Source of the DNA: Curtobacterium ammoniigenes NBRC 101786
GTDB taxonomy: Bacteria; Actinomycetota; Actinomycetes; Actinomycetales; Microbacteriaceae
Direction: 5' to 3'
Length of the DNA stretch: 64,000 nt
Assembly: GCF_001571045.1 (NCBI RefSeq)
Contig: NZ_BCSV01000002.1
Coordinates: 62,001 to 126,000 of the forward strand
A program made the position numbers and the translations under genes. The notes beneath the pieces were generated by a model. The model searched no databases. It saw only the letters and a program-made list of their open reading frames with translations, and had not been told where the DNA came from. Shown one piece after another: positions 1 through 9,906 of the stretch. Within the stretch, counting starts at the first letter, position 1. Every line of letters begins with the position of its first letter.

Positions 1-1358
1 TCGTTCAGATAGACGCCGAACTGTTGGTTCGAGGCTGTGGACTGTGGCAGGAGTGTCGCGACCGCGGTCGGTGCGATGATCTTCTCTTCGCTCGGCGTCG
101 CACTCCAGACGAGCACACGACCCTCGCCAGCGGCCTGCGTGATAGCCGCGATGAGTTGCTTGGCGTCGAATCCGCCGCTCGAGATCTTCGTGAACACGGC
201 CGAGGCTGCGCTCGCGAAGAGCGCGTCCTGGAGTGTGGGGTTGTTGTAGCGGTCGTACACGTCGGAGAGCAGGAGCTTGACCGCGCTGTCGGAGGTCAAG
301 GTGTCGCCACTCGGCAGCGGGATCGGGCCTGTGGCCTTGAGCATGTAGCTCAAGGTGACCGGATCGATCGAGATCACACCGTCGACCCCGGTGCCGAATT
401 TCTTCGCCCACATCGCCTTGGCGAGCTGCGCGCTCGTGTCGAATCGCGGCGTTAGCGTGACGTCCTGCATGTATTCGCCCGTGATGGGCCCGTAAAGGCC
501 CTTGGTGTCCGTCGCGAGCGGGAGGATGGGTGTCCTGTACGGACCGAAGGCTTTCCCCGGGGCTTGCTGTTCAAGGCTGATCTTGCCGTCGGCAATGTGC
601 ACGAGCGCTACGGCGCCCGGAATACCGCCGCCTGCTCGAAGCTCCGCATTGTTCTGGAACAAGAGCAGGTAGTTGCGCTGTCCGTTCACGGCGAGCATCG
701 TCGGCAGGAGCTGCGCGACCCGATTCACCGTGTCGAGTTGCGCGCTGGTGGACGTCAACTCGATCTGCAGTTGGTCGACCGCGGTGTCGATGGCGGACAG
801 CGTGGTTTTGGTGCTGATCTGCGCGGCCTGCACACGGGCCCGATGCAGGGCGTCGGTCGCCTTTGCGACGGCCGGTGCTGCGGCAACCAATGGTTGGAGG
901 TTGAGCTTGCCGTCGACAGGCTTGAAGGTTGCGGTGCTGATTCCCCCGAGCTGGCTCGCCAGCGGGGTGACTGCACCGGTCGAGACGGTATCGACGACGG
1001 CCGCGATCTGCCGGACTGCCCGGAGATCGCTCCCGATGAGCGGGGTGACCTCAGCTGTCCGCCAGACAGGATCGCTGGTGAGGGACCGGGCGTCGTCCGC
1101 CTTCTGCTGCAACGTTTTCGCGGTTTGAACTGCTTCCGACGTGTTGGTAGCGGTGATTTCTGACTTCAGCGTGCCGACCAGCGCGACGGCTTGGGTGAGA
1201 TCCCGCTTCGCGATCAGCGCGCGCACGCCTACCCATGCGACTGCCGCAACGAGGATGAGGATGATGGCGAGGACGACCCACAGGACAATGCGCCTCGGCG
1301 AGGCCCCCTCGGCCCGGTGGGGCCGCCCTGCACGTCGAGACGATGGGATGTCCGACAT
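1..1358 (-). CDS. DUF4012 membrane-anchored protein (3' end beyond window)
   Basis: The reading frame stays open from an ATG at 1358 to the left edge, so the C-terminus is missing. The protein starts with a short basic cytoplasmic stretch, then one transmembrane helix (about residues 25-45, ILWVVLAIILILVA-like), then a long extracellular region. The part reading LLLFQNNAELRAGGGIPGA is the hallmark of the DUF4012 family. These proteins are common in actinobacterial exopolysaccharide loci and their biochemical role is unknown. The start has an upstream AGGATGAGG that could serve as ribosome site. Its position at the edge of the polysaccharide cluster suggests a role in polymer handling at the cell surface, but this is inference from context. 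Confidence 0.8.
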   Translation of the reverse strand, partial: MSDIPSSRRAGRPHRAEGASPRRIVLWVVLAIILILVAAVAWVGVRALIAKRDLTQAVALVGTLKSEITATNTSEAVQTAKTLQQKADDARSLTSDPVWRTAEVTPLIGSDLRAVRQIAAVVDTVSTGAVTPLASQLGGISTATFKPVDGKLNLQPLVAAAPAVAKATDALHRARVQAAQISTKTTLSAIDTAVDQLQIELTSTSAQLDTVNRVAQLLPTMLAVNGQRNYLLLFQNNAELRAGGGIPGAVALVHIADGKISLEQQAPGKAFGPYRTPILPLATDTKGLYGPITGEYMQDVTLTPRFDTSAQLAKAMWAKKFGTGVDGVISIDPVTLSYMLKATGPIPLPSGDTLTSDSAVKLLLSDVYDRYNNPTLQDALFASAASAVFTKISSGGFDAKQLIAAITQAAGEGRVLVWSATPSEEKIIAPTAVATLLPQSTASNQQFGVYLN

Positions 1359-1390
1359 GCCCTCATCCTAGGTGGCCGTACGATCGGGGG

Positions 1391-1873
1391 ATGGTGCGGC
1401 GGCTTGGGCGGGGCGAGCGCATTGTTCTGGTGTGCGTGCTCGTCGGTATGGCGCTGGTTGCGTTCTGGCCCACCCACGTCGACCGCCCTGTCGCGCCGGA
1501 GCTCAGTGCAGTTCTTACGTTCCTGCACCATCACGGGGTGCCGCGCTGGTTCGACTACAACACCGTTCAGTTCAGCGCGAACATCATCCTGTTTATGCCG
1601 TTTGGCGCTCTGGTTGCTTCGATGTTTCCACGATCGTTGTGGTGGTCGAGCGTTGCCCTCGGTGCGAGCGCGTCGTTCCTCATCGAGTTTGTGCAAGAGG
1701 AGTTCTTGCACGGGCGCACCGCTGATCCTGGCGACGTCCTTTCGAACACGATTGGCGCGGCTGTCGGCGGCTTGCTTGCGGCAGCGGCGGGGGGCCCGTG
1801 GTCTACTCGCGGAGGCCCATCGAGTTCGACCGGTACCAGTCGATGGTGGAGCGCAGACCGTCTTCGAGGCTGA
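1391..1873 (+). CDS. VanZ-like membrane protein
   Basis: A 160-residue protein with about four hydrophobic segments. It carries the VanZ-family pattern FSANIILFMPFGALVAS followed by an acidic helix FLIEFVQEEF and GRTADPGDVLSNTIGAAVG near the end. VanZ itself gives low-level teicoplanin resistance by an unknown mechanism; most homologues are uncharacterised membrane proteins. The chosen ATG at 1391 removes a low-quality N-terminal extension that would overlap the divergent DUF4012 start. Its 3' end overlaps the end of the convergent fcl gene by 71 bases, and the last roughly 25 residues are therefore constrained by fcl and look non-family-like. Confidence 0.75.
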   Translation: MVRRLGRGERIVLVCVLVGMALVAFWPTHVDRPVAPELSAVLTFLHHHGVPRWFDYNTVQFSANIILFMPFGALVASMFPRSLWWSSVALGASASFLIEFVQEEFLHGRTADPGDVLSNTIGAAVGGLLAAAAGGPWSTRGGPSSSTGTSRWWSADRLRG

Positions 1874-2774
1874 TCTGGGCTGTCCAGCCGGCGTCGCGGA
1901 GCTTGCTCACGTCAAGGAGCTTCTGCGGGGTTCCGTCCGGTTTGGACGTGTCCCACCGGGTTTCCCCTTCAAAGCCGACGAGCCGCGCGATCGTTTCGGC
2001 GATCTCGCGAATGGTCACGTCAGTACCGGTCCCGACGTTCACCTGTTCTGGTCCGTCGTAGTGCTCGAGCAAGTGCAGCACAGCGTCCGCCATGTCGTCC
2101 ACGTGCAGAAACTCGCGCCGAGGATTGCCGGTTCCCCAGTTCTCAACAACGGCCGTGCCAGATCTCGCCGCCTCGTCGTATCGGCGGATGAGGGCGGGGA
2201 GGACGTGCGAACCGGTGGGAGAAAAGTTGTCGCCAGGCCCGTAGAGATTCGTCGGCATGGCGGAGATCCAGCGCAGTCCGTGCTGACGTCGCACTGCTTG
2301 CACCTGCATGATCCCAGCGATCTTCGCGATCGCATAGGCATCATTCGTTGGTTCGAGGTAGCCCGTGAGCAACGCATCTTCATGGATCGGCTGCGGAGCG
2401 AATTTGGGATAGATACACGACGAGCCGAGGAAGATCAAGCGCTCGACACCAACCGCGAGCGCCGCATCCATCACGTTGACTTGAATCTGCAGGTTCTCGC
2501 TAAGAAAGTCGGCGGGATAGGTGTCGTTCGCGAGGATGCCGCCCACCTTTGCGGCCGCAATGACCGCATACCTGGGTCGCTGGTGTCGGAAGAACGCGAA
2601 CACGTCGTCCCGCTTCTTCAAGTCAAGTTCACGAGAGGTCCGGCCCACGAGGCCGGTGAACCCTGCTGACTCGAGTCGCCGCCAAACCGCGGAACCGACG
2701 AGACCCCGATGTCCGGCCACGTAGAGGACCGACTCACGGTCGAGCGGCTCGGCCTGGTAGCCGGGACCGTTCAC
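1803..2774 (-). CDS. fcl: GDP-L-fucose synthase
   Basis: This enzyme is expected to convert GDP-4-keto-6-deoxy-mannose to GDP-L-fucose by epimerisation and NADPH reduction in the cytoplasm, supplying fucose to the polysaccharide. The protein (323 residues) opens with a Rossmann motif ([13 protein letters not shown]), has the SDR catalytic Ser in FLGSSCIYP and the YAIAKIAG Tyr-x3-Lys motif, and keeps the NLYGPGDNF signature of the family. I chose the GTG at 2774, which forms a GTGA overlap with the stop of gmd; an upstream GTG at 2828 would only add residues lying over gmd. It therefore follows gmd by translational coupling. Length is normal. Confidence 0.93.
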   Translation of the reverse strand: MNGPGYQAEPLDRESVLYVAGHRGLVGSAVWRRLESAGFTGLVGRTSRELDLKKRDDVFAFFRHQRPRYAVIAAAKVGGILANDTYPADFLSENLQIQVNVMDAALAVGVERLIFLGSSCIYPKFAPQPIHEDALLTGYLEPTNDAYAIAKIAGIMQVQAVRRQHGLRWISAMPTNLYGPGDNFSPTGSHVLPALIRRYDEAARSGTAVVENWGTGNPRREFLHVDDMADAVLHLLEHYDGPEQVNVGTGTDVTIREIAETIARLVGFEGETRWDTSKPDGTPQKLLDVSKLRDAGWTAQISLEDGLRSTIDWYRSNSMGLRE

Positions 2775-3802
2775 TTGGTCCCCCAGCTCTCGAGCCGCAC
2801 GGTGTCGATCCACGGACGCCCCGCGCACGCGAGGGCTTCGATGTCCGCGTCGACCATGATGCGCGCGAGTTCGGCGGTGTCAACGGTCGGCACCCAGCCG
2901 AGGCGTTCCCGCGCCTTCGATGCGTCTCCGACAAGCGCATCAACTTCCGCCGGACGCAAGTAGCGTTCGTCGAATCGCACGTGCTTCTCCCAGTCCAGGC
3001 CTGCATGCGCGAACGCTGCCGTGAGAAAGTCGCGAACCGTGAAACTGCCGCCAGTGGCGAGCACGTAGTCGTCGGGCTCGTCCGCTTGAAGCATGCGCCA
3101 CATACCTTCCACATATTCGGCGGCGTATCCCCAGTCGCGAACCGAATCGAGGTTCCCGAGGTACACGTGGTCTTGAACCCCAGCCTTAATTGCCGAAACC
3201 GCACGAGTGATTTTACGTGTAACGAAAGTCTCGCCTCGACGTGGCGACTCATGGTTGAACAGAATGCCATTCACTGCAAACATCCCGTATGCCTCACGAT
3301 AGTTGCGCGTCACCCAGTAGCTATATACCTTGGCGGCACCGTAAGGAGACCGAGGCCAAAAGGACGTTTGCTCATTTTGAGGGGGCGGCGACGCGCCAAA
3401 CATTTCCGATGACGAGGCCTGATAAAAGCGAGTATGTATACCGGACATGCGAACCGCCTCAAGCATGCGCATCGAACCAACACCCGTTACATCTCCTGTA
3501 TGCTCCGGCTCATCGAATGACACGCGTACGTGTGACTGTGCGGCAAGATTATACACTTCATCGGGCCGCAACTCACCAAGTAAGCTGACGAGCCGAGCCC
3601 CATCCCCTAAATCCCCATAATGCAGAAACAGTTGCGCGGCTTCATCGTGTGGATCGACGTATAGATGATTTATTCTTGAGGTGTTGAATGTAGATGCTCT
3701 GCGGATCAGGCCATGTACCTCATATCCTTTCCCGAGAAGAAATTCCGCGAGGTAGGATCCGTCCTGCCCGGTAATTCCCGTTATAAACGCGCGTCTTGCC
3801 AT
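2771..3802 (-). CDS. gmd: GDP-mannose 4,6-dehydratase
   Basis: Catalyses the first committed step from GDP-mannose to GDP-4-keto-6-deoxy-mannose. The 343-residue protein begins with [14 protein letters not shown] (NAD(P) Rossmann motif), has the active-site SSSEMFG and the Tyr-Lys pair in [12 protein letters not shown], and retains [17 protein letters not shown] typical of Gmd. It overlaps the upstream glycosyltransferase by 22 bases and is coupled to fcl. Composition changes sharply inside the gene: the 60-base line from 3181 is 50 percent GC while that from 2821 is 70 percent. The N-terminal half thus matches the low-GC cassette and the C-terminal half the chromosome, which suggests a recombination join near 3170. 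Confidence 0.95.
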   Translation of the reverse strand: MARRAFITGITGQDGSYLAEFLLGKGYEVHGLIRRASTFNTSRINHLYVDPHDEAAQLFLHYGDLGDGARLVSLLGELRPDEVYNLAAQSHVRVSFDEPEHTGDVTGVGSMRMLEAVRMSGIHTRFYQASSSEMFGASPPPQNEQTSFWPRSPYGAAKVYSYWVTRNYREAYGMFAVNGILFNHESPRRGETFVTRKITRAVSAIKAGVQDHVYLGNLDSVRDWGYAAEYVEGMWRMLQADEPDDYVLATGGSFTVRDFLTAAFAHAGLDWEKHVRFDERYLRPAEVDALVGDASKARERLGWVPTVDTAELARIMVDADIEALACAGRPWIDTVRLESWGTK

Positions 3803-5049
3803 GTTCCACCGCCTTGCCTTGAGATACCCGAAGTGACGAGTTTAAGGAGATTCGCGAACCTGTCAATCGCCAATTGTTCCGTAAGCATTGATTGCCGGAA
3901 CGCTAACCCTGACGTCCCGTAACTCTTCATTACTTCAGGGGTGTCGGCTAGACGCTCAATAGCGGCGAGTAGGGCGCGAGGATCGTGAGGCGAAACCACG
4001 ATCCCGGCACCAGCCGCCCGGATCTCCTGAGAAGTAATGCTCGCCTCATTGCTGGCGGCAACTACGGGACGACCCGTCCCGAAGTAGGCAGTGAGCTTGC
4101 TGGGGACAGCCATCTCAGCCACGCCCGGCGCCTCATTCACGAGGAGAACATCGGCCGCGGCTAAGGCGGCGGCGTACGCTCCCTCCGGAAGAGGATCAAG
4201 GATCTCGATGGAGCCTATGCCAATCGCAGAATCGGCTAATCGCTTCCGCTGACTCCCATCACCTATAAGAACGAACCGCACTCGACTTCCTATAGAATCG
4301 GCTATGGCGGCCGCCTTCACAACGTTTTCGAGTCCCTGCTTTACCCCCATATTGCCCGAATGGAGTGCAACCACGTCGTTCTCGCTCCAGCCAAACGTCC
4401 GTCTAATATTGGCGCGATCAGCAGCTGTCGACAACGGCGTGTGCGACCAATTGCGAATTATTTCAATTCGTGCCAAATCCACGCCGAATTCGGTATTTAC
4501 AAGTTGACCGAACCGTTCGTGGATTACAACCACCCGCGTCGCCTTTCTCAGCACGAATTTCTCAGACTGGAACGTGATCCAACGACTGATCCGGCCACCC
4601 TTCCTCGTCTCGCGAAGTCCGGGTGAGTATAGATCTTGAGCCCAGACTACCAAGGGCTTTCGCATTAACAGAGCCCGAAGGGTCACCGGAAACGACGAGA
4701 ACAAGGCCGGCGATATAGTTACGATTACCGACACTCCGTCCCACGACGCGAGAATCGCGCGCACCCCGAAAGACAACTCTGAAAACACTCGAGATATCCC
4801 GATTGGCGTCTTCGGCAAACAATGACGCAGCCGGACCACGCGCACATTGCCGGCATTCGAGACCTCTTTGGAGCGCGGTCTGCCGCTCGAAAACTTCCAT
4901 TGGGGATAGTGAGCAAAGGTTGTCAGTACGCGCACTAATGCACCGCGGCCCGCGAGCCCCTCCGCCAACCCGGCCGCGTAGGGACCGATACCCGAAACCT
5001 CCGGGGCATAATTCATCGCTATCAATAGAACTGAGCTTCGCTTCCCCAC
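3781..5049 (-). CDS. Family 4 glycosyltransferase (WbuB-like)
   Basis: A 422-residue GT-B fold glycosyltransferase. The N-terminus has [25 protein letters not shown], the glycine-rich acceptor region of the WbuB/WbnH-type GT4 branch, and [10 protein letters not shown] follows. The C-terminal donor domain shows [16 protein letters not shown] and [18 protein letters not shown], where the usual E-x7-E is partly replaced, as in WbuB-like enzymes. It probably adds a sugar to the lipid-linked repeat unit; donor and acceptor cannot be read from sequence. It precedes gmd with a 22-base overlap. Base composition is lower in GC than the genome background. Confidence 0.85.
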   Translation of the reverse strand: MGKRSSVLLIAMNYAPEVSGIGPYAAGLAEGLAGRGALVRVLTTFAHYPQWKFSSGRPRSKEVSNAGNVRVVRLRHCLPKTPIGISRVFSELSFGVRAILASWDGVSVIVTISPALFSSFPVTLRALLMRKPLVVWAQDLYSPGLRETRKGGRISRWITFQSEKFVLRKATRVVVIHERFGQLVNTEFGVDLARIEIIRNWSHTPLSTAADRANIRRTFGWSENDVVALHSGNMGVKQGLENVVKAAAIADSIGSRVRFVLIGDGSQRKRLADSAIGIGSIEILDPLPEGAYAAALAAADVLLVNEAPGVAEMAVPSKLTAYFGTGRPVVAASNEASITSQEIRAAGAGIVVSPHDPRALLAAIERLADTPEVMKSYGTSGLAFRQSMLTEQLAIDRFANLLKLVTSGISRQGGGTWQDARL

Positions 5050-5182
5050 GTAGAGACCTTAACAGCCGACGCCGGAGCACCTCGACACCCACTTGCCACA
5101 AGTTGCCCGGCAAGCATCTAGACTGCCGAGGCGGGCTCGCGATTGGAGCTTCGCGCGGACGAACGGAAGAGCTCGGAGCCGC

Positions 5183-5232
5183 TGCGAACAGCCGGGCCCA
5201 GATTTCTTGCGAACAGCCAGGCCCAGATTTCT
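5183..5232 (+). repeat. 25-bp tandem duplication
   Basis: Two adjacent 25-base copies (5183-5207 and 5208-5232) differ at one base. They start TGCGAACAGCC and end CCCAGATTTCT. They lie in the 220-base divergent intergenic region between two glycosyltransferase genes, 38 bases before the chosen start of the plus-strand gene. They could place a regulatory site in double copy or simply be a slippage product. Confidence 0.85.
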
Positions 5233-5269
5233 GATGACAACCCGATCTACCTCTCGACTGGAGAACAGG

Positions 5270-6382
5270 ATGCGTCCAAGCAGTCACATCCTCATCGCGA
5301 TGGCCAGCATCGATCCCGAGAAGGGCGGACCTTCCACTGCGGCCCGTGCCATGGCCATCGAACTTGCGCGCAACGGACACAGGGTGACCGTCACTGCTCA
5401 TGACGACGGCAAACTGCGCCGAAGATCCGAGGCCGTCGAGCACGGTGTGCGTTTCATACGATTTCCACTCACCTCCTTTCGACTGCAGTACTCCCGAGCA
5501 TATAATTCCTGGATCAAGGCCAACGCCAAAAATTTTGATTTCGTACTCATCAACTCGCTCTTTCTCTCCCACACGACGGCCGTTTCTAAAGCCTGCAGAA
5601 TGGCCGGAGTCCCGTACGCCCTGAGGCCTCATGGGAGCCTTAATCGCTCAGACATGAATCGCCACCTTGTCCGCAAACGGCTCTATCTCGCTTCTCTTGG
5701 AAGAAAAGCGCTGAAACATGCTAAGTTCATTTTTTGCACGAGCGAACAAGAGGCGCAACAGGCGAAATCGTACGGCAGCGTGAAGGTGATTCCTCTCGGC
5801 GTCTCATTGCCCTCGAAATTGTCTGACGCCAGCAAGGAAATCACCGCTAGTTTCATCGGTCGGCTTGCCGAAAAGAAGGGGCCGGAGATTTTCCTAGAGG
5901 CTATAAAGCAGGTCGCCGCAGAGCGAGAAACATCGACTTTCGTAATCGCGGGACCCGATGACAGTGGTTTCCGGAAGCGCTACGGGGATGACATAGATGC
6001 TCTCCAGGGTTCGGGTCATTTACGCGTGCTGGAATATGTGACACCGGACGAACGCGATGAATTACTCGCCCGCTCGTCAATGTTCGTCCTGCCAAGTCGG
6101 GATGAAAATTTCGGAATTGCGGTTGCCGAGTCACTCGCTTTAGGCACTCCAGTGGTCATAACTGAGGGAGTAAGTCATGCGGATGCAGTTCGACGCGCAA
6201 ATGCCGGGCTCGTCATTGCGCGCACCCCGACGCATTTAGCAGAAGCGATACGCACCCTGATGGATCTGCCGCTTACGAGTTACACAAGAATGTCCATAGC
6301 CGCCTACGATCTTGCGCGAGCTAATTACTCATGGGAGCGCTCGGTGCGCCTCCTAATCGACGCAATAGAGCAGACAGCGTGA
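5270..6382 (+). CDS. Family 4 glycosyltransferase
   Basis: A 370-residue retaining GT4 enzyme. The N-terminus ILIAMASIDPEKGGPSTAARAMA gives the usual glycine-rich acceptor loop. The C-terminal half has FIGRLAEKKGPEIFLEA and then SRDENFGIAVAESLALGTPVVIT, which contains the E-x7-E donor-binding motif (E of DENFG and AVAE). I chose the ATG at 5270 because GGAGAAC lies just upstream; longer starts at 5234 or 5093 would cross the 25-bp duplication. It is one of only two genes in this locus on the plus strand and is coupled to the next gene by a GTGA overlap. Specificity is unknown. Confidence 0.85.
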   Translation: MRPSSHILIAMASIDPEKGGPSTAARAMAIELARNGHRVTVTAHDDGKLRRRSEAVEHGVRFIRFPLTSFRLQYSRAYNSWIKANAKNFDFVLINSLFLSHTTAVSKACRMAGVPYALRPHGSLNRSDMNRHLVRKRLYLASLGRKALKHAKFIFCTSEQEAQQAKSYGSVKVIPLGVSLPSKLSDASKEITASFIGRLAEKKGPEIFLEAIKQVAAERETSTFVIAGPDDSGFRKRYGDDIDALQGSGHLRVLEYVTPDERDELLARSSMFVLPSRDENFGIAVAESLALGTPVVITEGVSHADAVRRANAGLVIARTPTHLAEAIRTLMDLPLTSYTRMSIAAYDLARANYSWERSVRLLIDAIEQTA

Positions 6383-7362
6383 CGGTGCAACCGGCCGAGT
6401 TGACCGCGGTCATCTTAACCCGGAACGAGGAACGACACATATCGCGTGCAATTCGATGCCTCGAGTCCTACCCGGGCCCCGTGGAGATCCTAGTCGTCGA
6501 CTCGAACTCGACCGATCGAACCCTCGAAATCGCGGCGGCTGAAGGGGCAACGGTGATTACCCATGAATTCGTTTCTCATGCTCGCCAGCTCAATTGGGTT
6601 TTAGAGAACGTCCCTATCAGCAGCCCTTGGGTCCTGCGCCTCGACGCCGACGAGGTCCTTTATCCAGAAACTTTAGAGCGCCTACATTCGGCGATTGCGA
6701 TGGCTCCCCAGGAGATATCCGGTTTCGCGTTCAATCGCCGTCATATCTTCCTCGGTCATTGGGTTAAATTCGGGGGTAGATATCCGCTCTGGCTACTTCG
6801 CGTATGGCGCGCTGGCAGCGCCAAGGCTGAGGACCGGTGGATGGACGAGCACATCGTTCTGAACTCGGGAAGATCAGCCAGGGTTCGCGGCCGATTCGAA
6901 GACAGAAACATTTCCTCATTAGATGAACTTATTACCAAGCACCTAAGATATGCCTCGCTCGAAGCAATGGATCGCCTGTTCCCTACATCGCGGGACGTTC
7001 AATTCGATTCGCTCGACGGGGTGATGACCAGGATGAAACGGTGGCTCAAGAATCGCGTATACAACTCAATGCCGCTCGGGAGCGGGCCGGTGCTCCTATT
7101 CTTATGGCGAATCGGGCCGAGACTCGGCTTTCTCGACGGACCTAGTGGCTTTGCTTACCATATGATTCAAGGTTTTTGGTACCGAACTATGGTTGAGCTC
7201 AAGTTAAATCAAATGAGACTCATCGTAGAAAACTCGAGAACACTCGAATCATTGCTTCAGGGCTTAGCTGACTATACAGGCATACCTAGTGACCGACTCG
7301 AGTCAAAAATCACGGCTCAAAAATTGCCTTCCTCAGCTTCGAAACCTCCACCTCAATATTGA
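6379..7362 (+). CDS. Family 2 glycosyltransferase (WaaE/KdtX-like)
   Basis: A 327-residue inverting GT-A glycosyltransferase. It opens with AVILTRNEERHISRAI, then VDSNSTDRTLEIA and the metal-binding LDADEVL, the arrangement seen in WaaE-type beta-glucosyltransferases. The C-terminal part (WLKNRVYNSMPLGSGPVLLFLWRI and FAYHMIQGFWYRTMVELK) is amphipathic and likely membrane-associated. The start is a GTG overlapping the previous stop (GTGA at 6379-6382). Its 3' end overlaps the convergent glycosyltransferase by 53 bases. GC is low compared with flanks. The exact sugar is not predictable. Confidence 0.85.
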   Translation: MTVQPAELTAVILTRNEERHISRAIRCLESYPGPVEILVVDSNSTDRTLEIAAAEGATVITHEFVSHARQLNWVLENVPISSPWVLRLDADEVLYPETLERLHSAIAMAPQEISGFAFNRRHIFLGHWVKFGGRYPLWLLRVWRAGSAKAEDRWMDEHIVLNSGRSARVRGRFEDRNISSLDELITKHLRYASLEAMDRLFPTSRDVQFDSLDGVMTRMKRWLKNRVYNSMPLGSGPVLLFLWRIGPRLGFLDGPSGFAYHMIQGFWYRTMVELKLNQMRLIVENSRTLESLLQGLADYTGIPSDRLESKITAQKLPSSASKPPPQY

Positions 7363-8497
7363 AAGAGCCTTCCACCACTCTTCTGCCCCGCGCACCAAGC
7401 TCAACAGCATAGTTGGGGCTACTCAGCAGACTGCCGATAGCGTCAGCGAGAGAACTTGTTTCCCCAGGTGTTACGAGCAAGCCGCTACCGGGGATCAACA
7501 GTTCCGGGATACCTCCAATATGCGTTGACACGACGGGCACTCCAAAGCTCGCAGCTTCCATCAACACGACGGGTATCCCGTCAGTGTCCCCGTCCTCCGC
7601 GCGCCGGGAAGCTAGGACGAAAATATCGCAACTACTCTCGAGCAGGGACATGACCGAAGCGTGCGAAGCGGGACCGACAAGGCTTACAAACGGCTCGAGG
7701 TTTAACTCGGCGATCTTCCGTATCAAGGAAAACTCCAGGGGACCGCCGCCGACGATAGTCCATTCGAAACTCAGGCCACGATCTACAAGTTCACGAGCGG
7801 CAGTCAGGCAATCAGTAAATCCTTTCTTTTCAACAAGCCTTCCCACGGACACAATTCTTGGGACTGCGGCGCGCCCGCGGAAACTTGAGTGCGGCTGAGG
7901 GCGCACTCCGCAGTGCACGACCAGGTCGGCGGGTCGTCCCGTAGAGGCCTCCAGTTGCCGGGACACATGTTGACTTGCCGCAAATATCCTGTCTAAGTCG
8001 CTCACCAGAGTCTTCAACCTTTGAGGGGACTCCGGGTGACTCGCATCGGCCGCATGGGCCGTGGCCGACGACCGAGACTCAGGCAACAGAACCTTCGAAA
8101 ACGCTAGAACGTCCAGGGTTCGACCGAGGAAATGCGCATGCAGCTGAATTGCCCCCCACCCCCTGCCTTCAACATTCTGCGCCAGCTGCAATGCCTTCCC
8201 GAGCGCGAAGATCTGAGTGGCATAATGGCGTAGATTGCGTGGAGGTAAAGCGATAATTCTCAGAATCCGCCCAAAGGATCGGAGCGCTCTGAATACGACT
8301 CGGAATCGAGCAGAGAACGGTATCCATCGGCGGGGCCCAAACCCCTCGGAGGACCGGCCCGCTGCCTTAGTTCCGTGAATTGGAAACCAGAGAACATTCG
8401 CCCCCTGCTTTCGCAACTCCATAAGCTCGGCCTCCACAAAAGTCTGAGTCGACGTGGGATATTCGTGAGTAATGTATACACAACGCATACTCGTCAT
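7310..8497 (-). CDS. Family 4 glycosyltransferase (colanic-acid type)
   Basis: A 395-residue GT4 enzyme. The N-terminus CVYITHEYPTSTQTFVEAELMELRKQGANV resembles WcaL/AmsK-like colanic acid glycosyltransferases. The donor domain carries IVSVGRLVEKKGFTDCLTA and DGIPVVLMEAASFGVPVVST, with the E-x7-E-like region altered to have methionine before the second glutamate. Downstream of it is GGIPELLIPGSGLLV. The stop of the polymerase gene overlaps its start (ATGA at 8494-8497), placing it as last gene of the wzx-wzy block on the minus strand. Confidence 0.85.
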   Translation of the reverse strand: MTSMRCVYITHEYPTSTQTFVEAELMELRKQGANVLWFPIHGTKAAGRSSEGFGPRRWIPFSARFRVVFRALRSFGRILRIIALPPRNLRHYATQIFALGKALQLAQNVEGRGWGAIQLHAHFLGRTLDVLAFSKVLLPESRSSATAHAADASHPESPQRLKTLVSDLDRIFAASQHVSRQLEASTGRPADLVVHCGVRPQPHSSFRGRAAVPRIVSVGRLVEKKGFTDCLTAARELVDRGLSFEWTIVGGGPLEFSLIRKIAELNLEPFVSLVGPASHASVMSLLESSCDIFVLASRRAEDGDTDGIPVVLMEAASFGVPVVSTHIGGIPELLIPGSGLLVTPGETSSLADAIGSLLSSPNYAVELGARGRRVVEGSFNIEVEVSKLRKAIFEP

Positions 8498-9906
8498 GGT
8501 CGCTTACCGCGCACAATTAGTTTGCACATCCAATAAAGCAATACTAAATAAAAGCATGTACGTAAGGCACTCCCTCCGTCTAGTGGAAGATCACCACTCT
8601 TGAATCCATTGAATACAAACGAGCCCCAAAAGCCAATCAGAATACCAGCGAGACCGGACTCGCTTGATAGAAGACCCGAATGTAGACGCCCGGATATGAG
8701 CCCTACAACGATCGCACAGATTATCGCTCCGCCTAAGCCAAAAGCCAACTCAAGCGAAGTAGGCAGGGATGGCGGCAGCCCAGACGATGCAGCCTGGGCT
8801 GCATTTCCGATCGCTTGCGCACTGATCACATCGAGTCTATTGGACTGAATGTTAATTCCCCCCGAGCCCGCATGTGGAATCAGGGTCGACAGTGCCGCAG
8901 CAGCTCGCGAGGGCGACGCGAAGGCGGGCCCCACTCGAGCCGAGATAGAGTGAAGTGCTAGCGAGACGTCGAAAATCGAATATCCGAACCAGTCGAATAT
9001 ATTCCCCCGTTCAAGCTGATTCTGCGATGCAGCGCGTGCTGAGAGAATAAGCGCACTGAGAGCACCGAGTGCTATCGCAGCAATGGCGTAGACAACAACC
9101 CGGGGTGCGCGTCTTTTAATCCACACATACTGGAAGCCCGCGGAGGCGATCGTCGATACCAGAAGCAAACGACTACCGAACACTGCGACGGAAATGCCTT
9201 GAATTAATGCAAGCTCTGCGATCAACGTCATCATAGTAAGACCGGACCGCTTGCGGCCATGTGCCACAATTAAAAATGTCAGCGCTGATGAGGCAGGCAG
9301 AGAAAAGATGCTCCACAGCGACGACCCAATTGAGCCCGCAAGCAAACTAGCCGCATTTCTATTATGACTCGCAAAGACAGCCGCCGCGTGATGGAATCCA
9401 CCCAAAGTCGAGACGACATCCACCGCGCTCCCAAGACAAATGACGACAAGACATTGCGCCAGCACGCGAGCCGCGGGATATTCCTGGCCACTTCGGTCTT
9501 GGCTCTTCACAGCTGATGCTGCTAATCTCTCCGCAATTACCATTGCGGTGACGATGACGGAGGAGCTTCCGAGCACCGACAGGACATCCTGATTCTTTAC
9601 CTCAGCCAGAATGAAGGCCTGGGTATGCCGACCGTCAAGCCAATACGACAGCAGTCCGCTGCCGAAGAACACGAAGTAAGCAACAGCGAAATACATGCCG
9701 GGCGATGGCGCGACCAATTGCTGACCTCTAGCTTGCGACACGATGATGTACGCAAGAAGGGGCATCGCGACTAGCAGAGCGCTCGATGCGTCGGGCGAAT
9801 CAGCAACAATAGAGCATATTAGGGCTGCGAGACAAAATGCAAGAGTGGCGATAAGCCTCGGATGAGGTGCCAGTTGTTCTACGCGCACCAATGGGGCGTT
9901 CCTCAC
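8494..9906 (-). CDS. O-antigen/EPS polymerase-like integral membrane protein (Wzy candidate)
   Basis: A 470-residue protein with about 10-12 predicted hydrophobic helices and a longer polar loop around residues 340-400 (AGSGGINIQSNRLDVISAQAIG). Wzy polymerases are poorly conserved, so the call rests on topology, size and context between the flippase, an acetyltransferase and glycosyltransferases. It would join lipid-linked repeat units outside the membrane. The GTG at 9906 overlaps the upstream stop by GTGA. Low GC content agrees with its being part of the exchanged cassette. An alternative is a different polytopic EPS protein such as an acyltransferase, but no acyltransferase motif is visible. 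Confidence 0.65.
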   Translation of the reverse strand: MRNAPLVRVEQLAPHPRLIATLAFCLAALICSIVADSPDASSALLVAMPLLAYIIVSQARGQQLVAPSPGMYFAVAYFVFFGSGLLSYWLDGRHTQAFILAEVKNQDVLSVLGSSSVIVTAMVIAERLAASAVKSQDRSGQEYPAARVLAQCLVVICLGSAVDVVSTLGGFHHAAAVFASHNRNAASLLAGSIGSSLWSIFSLPASSALTFLIVAHGRKRSGLTMMTLIAELALIQGISVAVFGSRLLLVSTIASAGFQYVWIKRRAPRVVVYAIAAIALGALSALILSARAASQNQLERGNIFDWFGYSIFDVSLALHSISARVGPAFASPSRAAAALSTLIPHAGSGGINIQSNRLDVISAQAIGNAAQAASSGLPPSLPTSLELAFGLGGAIICAIVVGLISGRLHSGLLSSESGLAGILIGFWGSFVFNGFKSGDLPLDGGSALRTCFYLVLLYWMCKLIVRGKRP

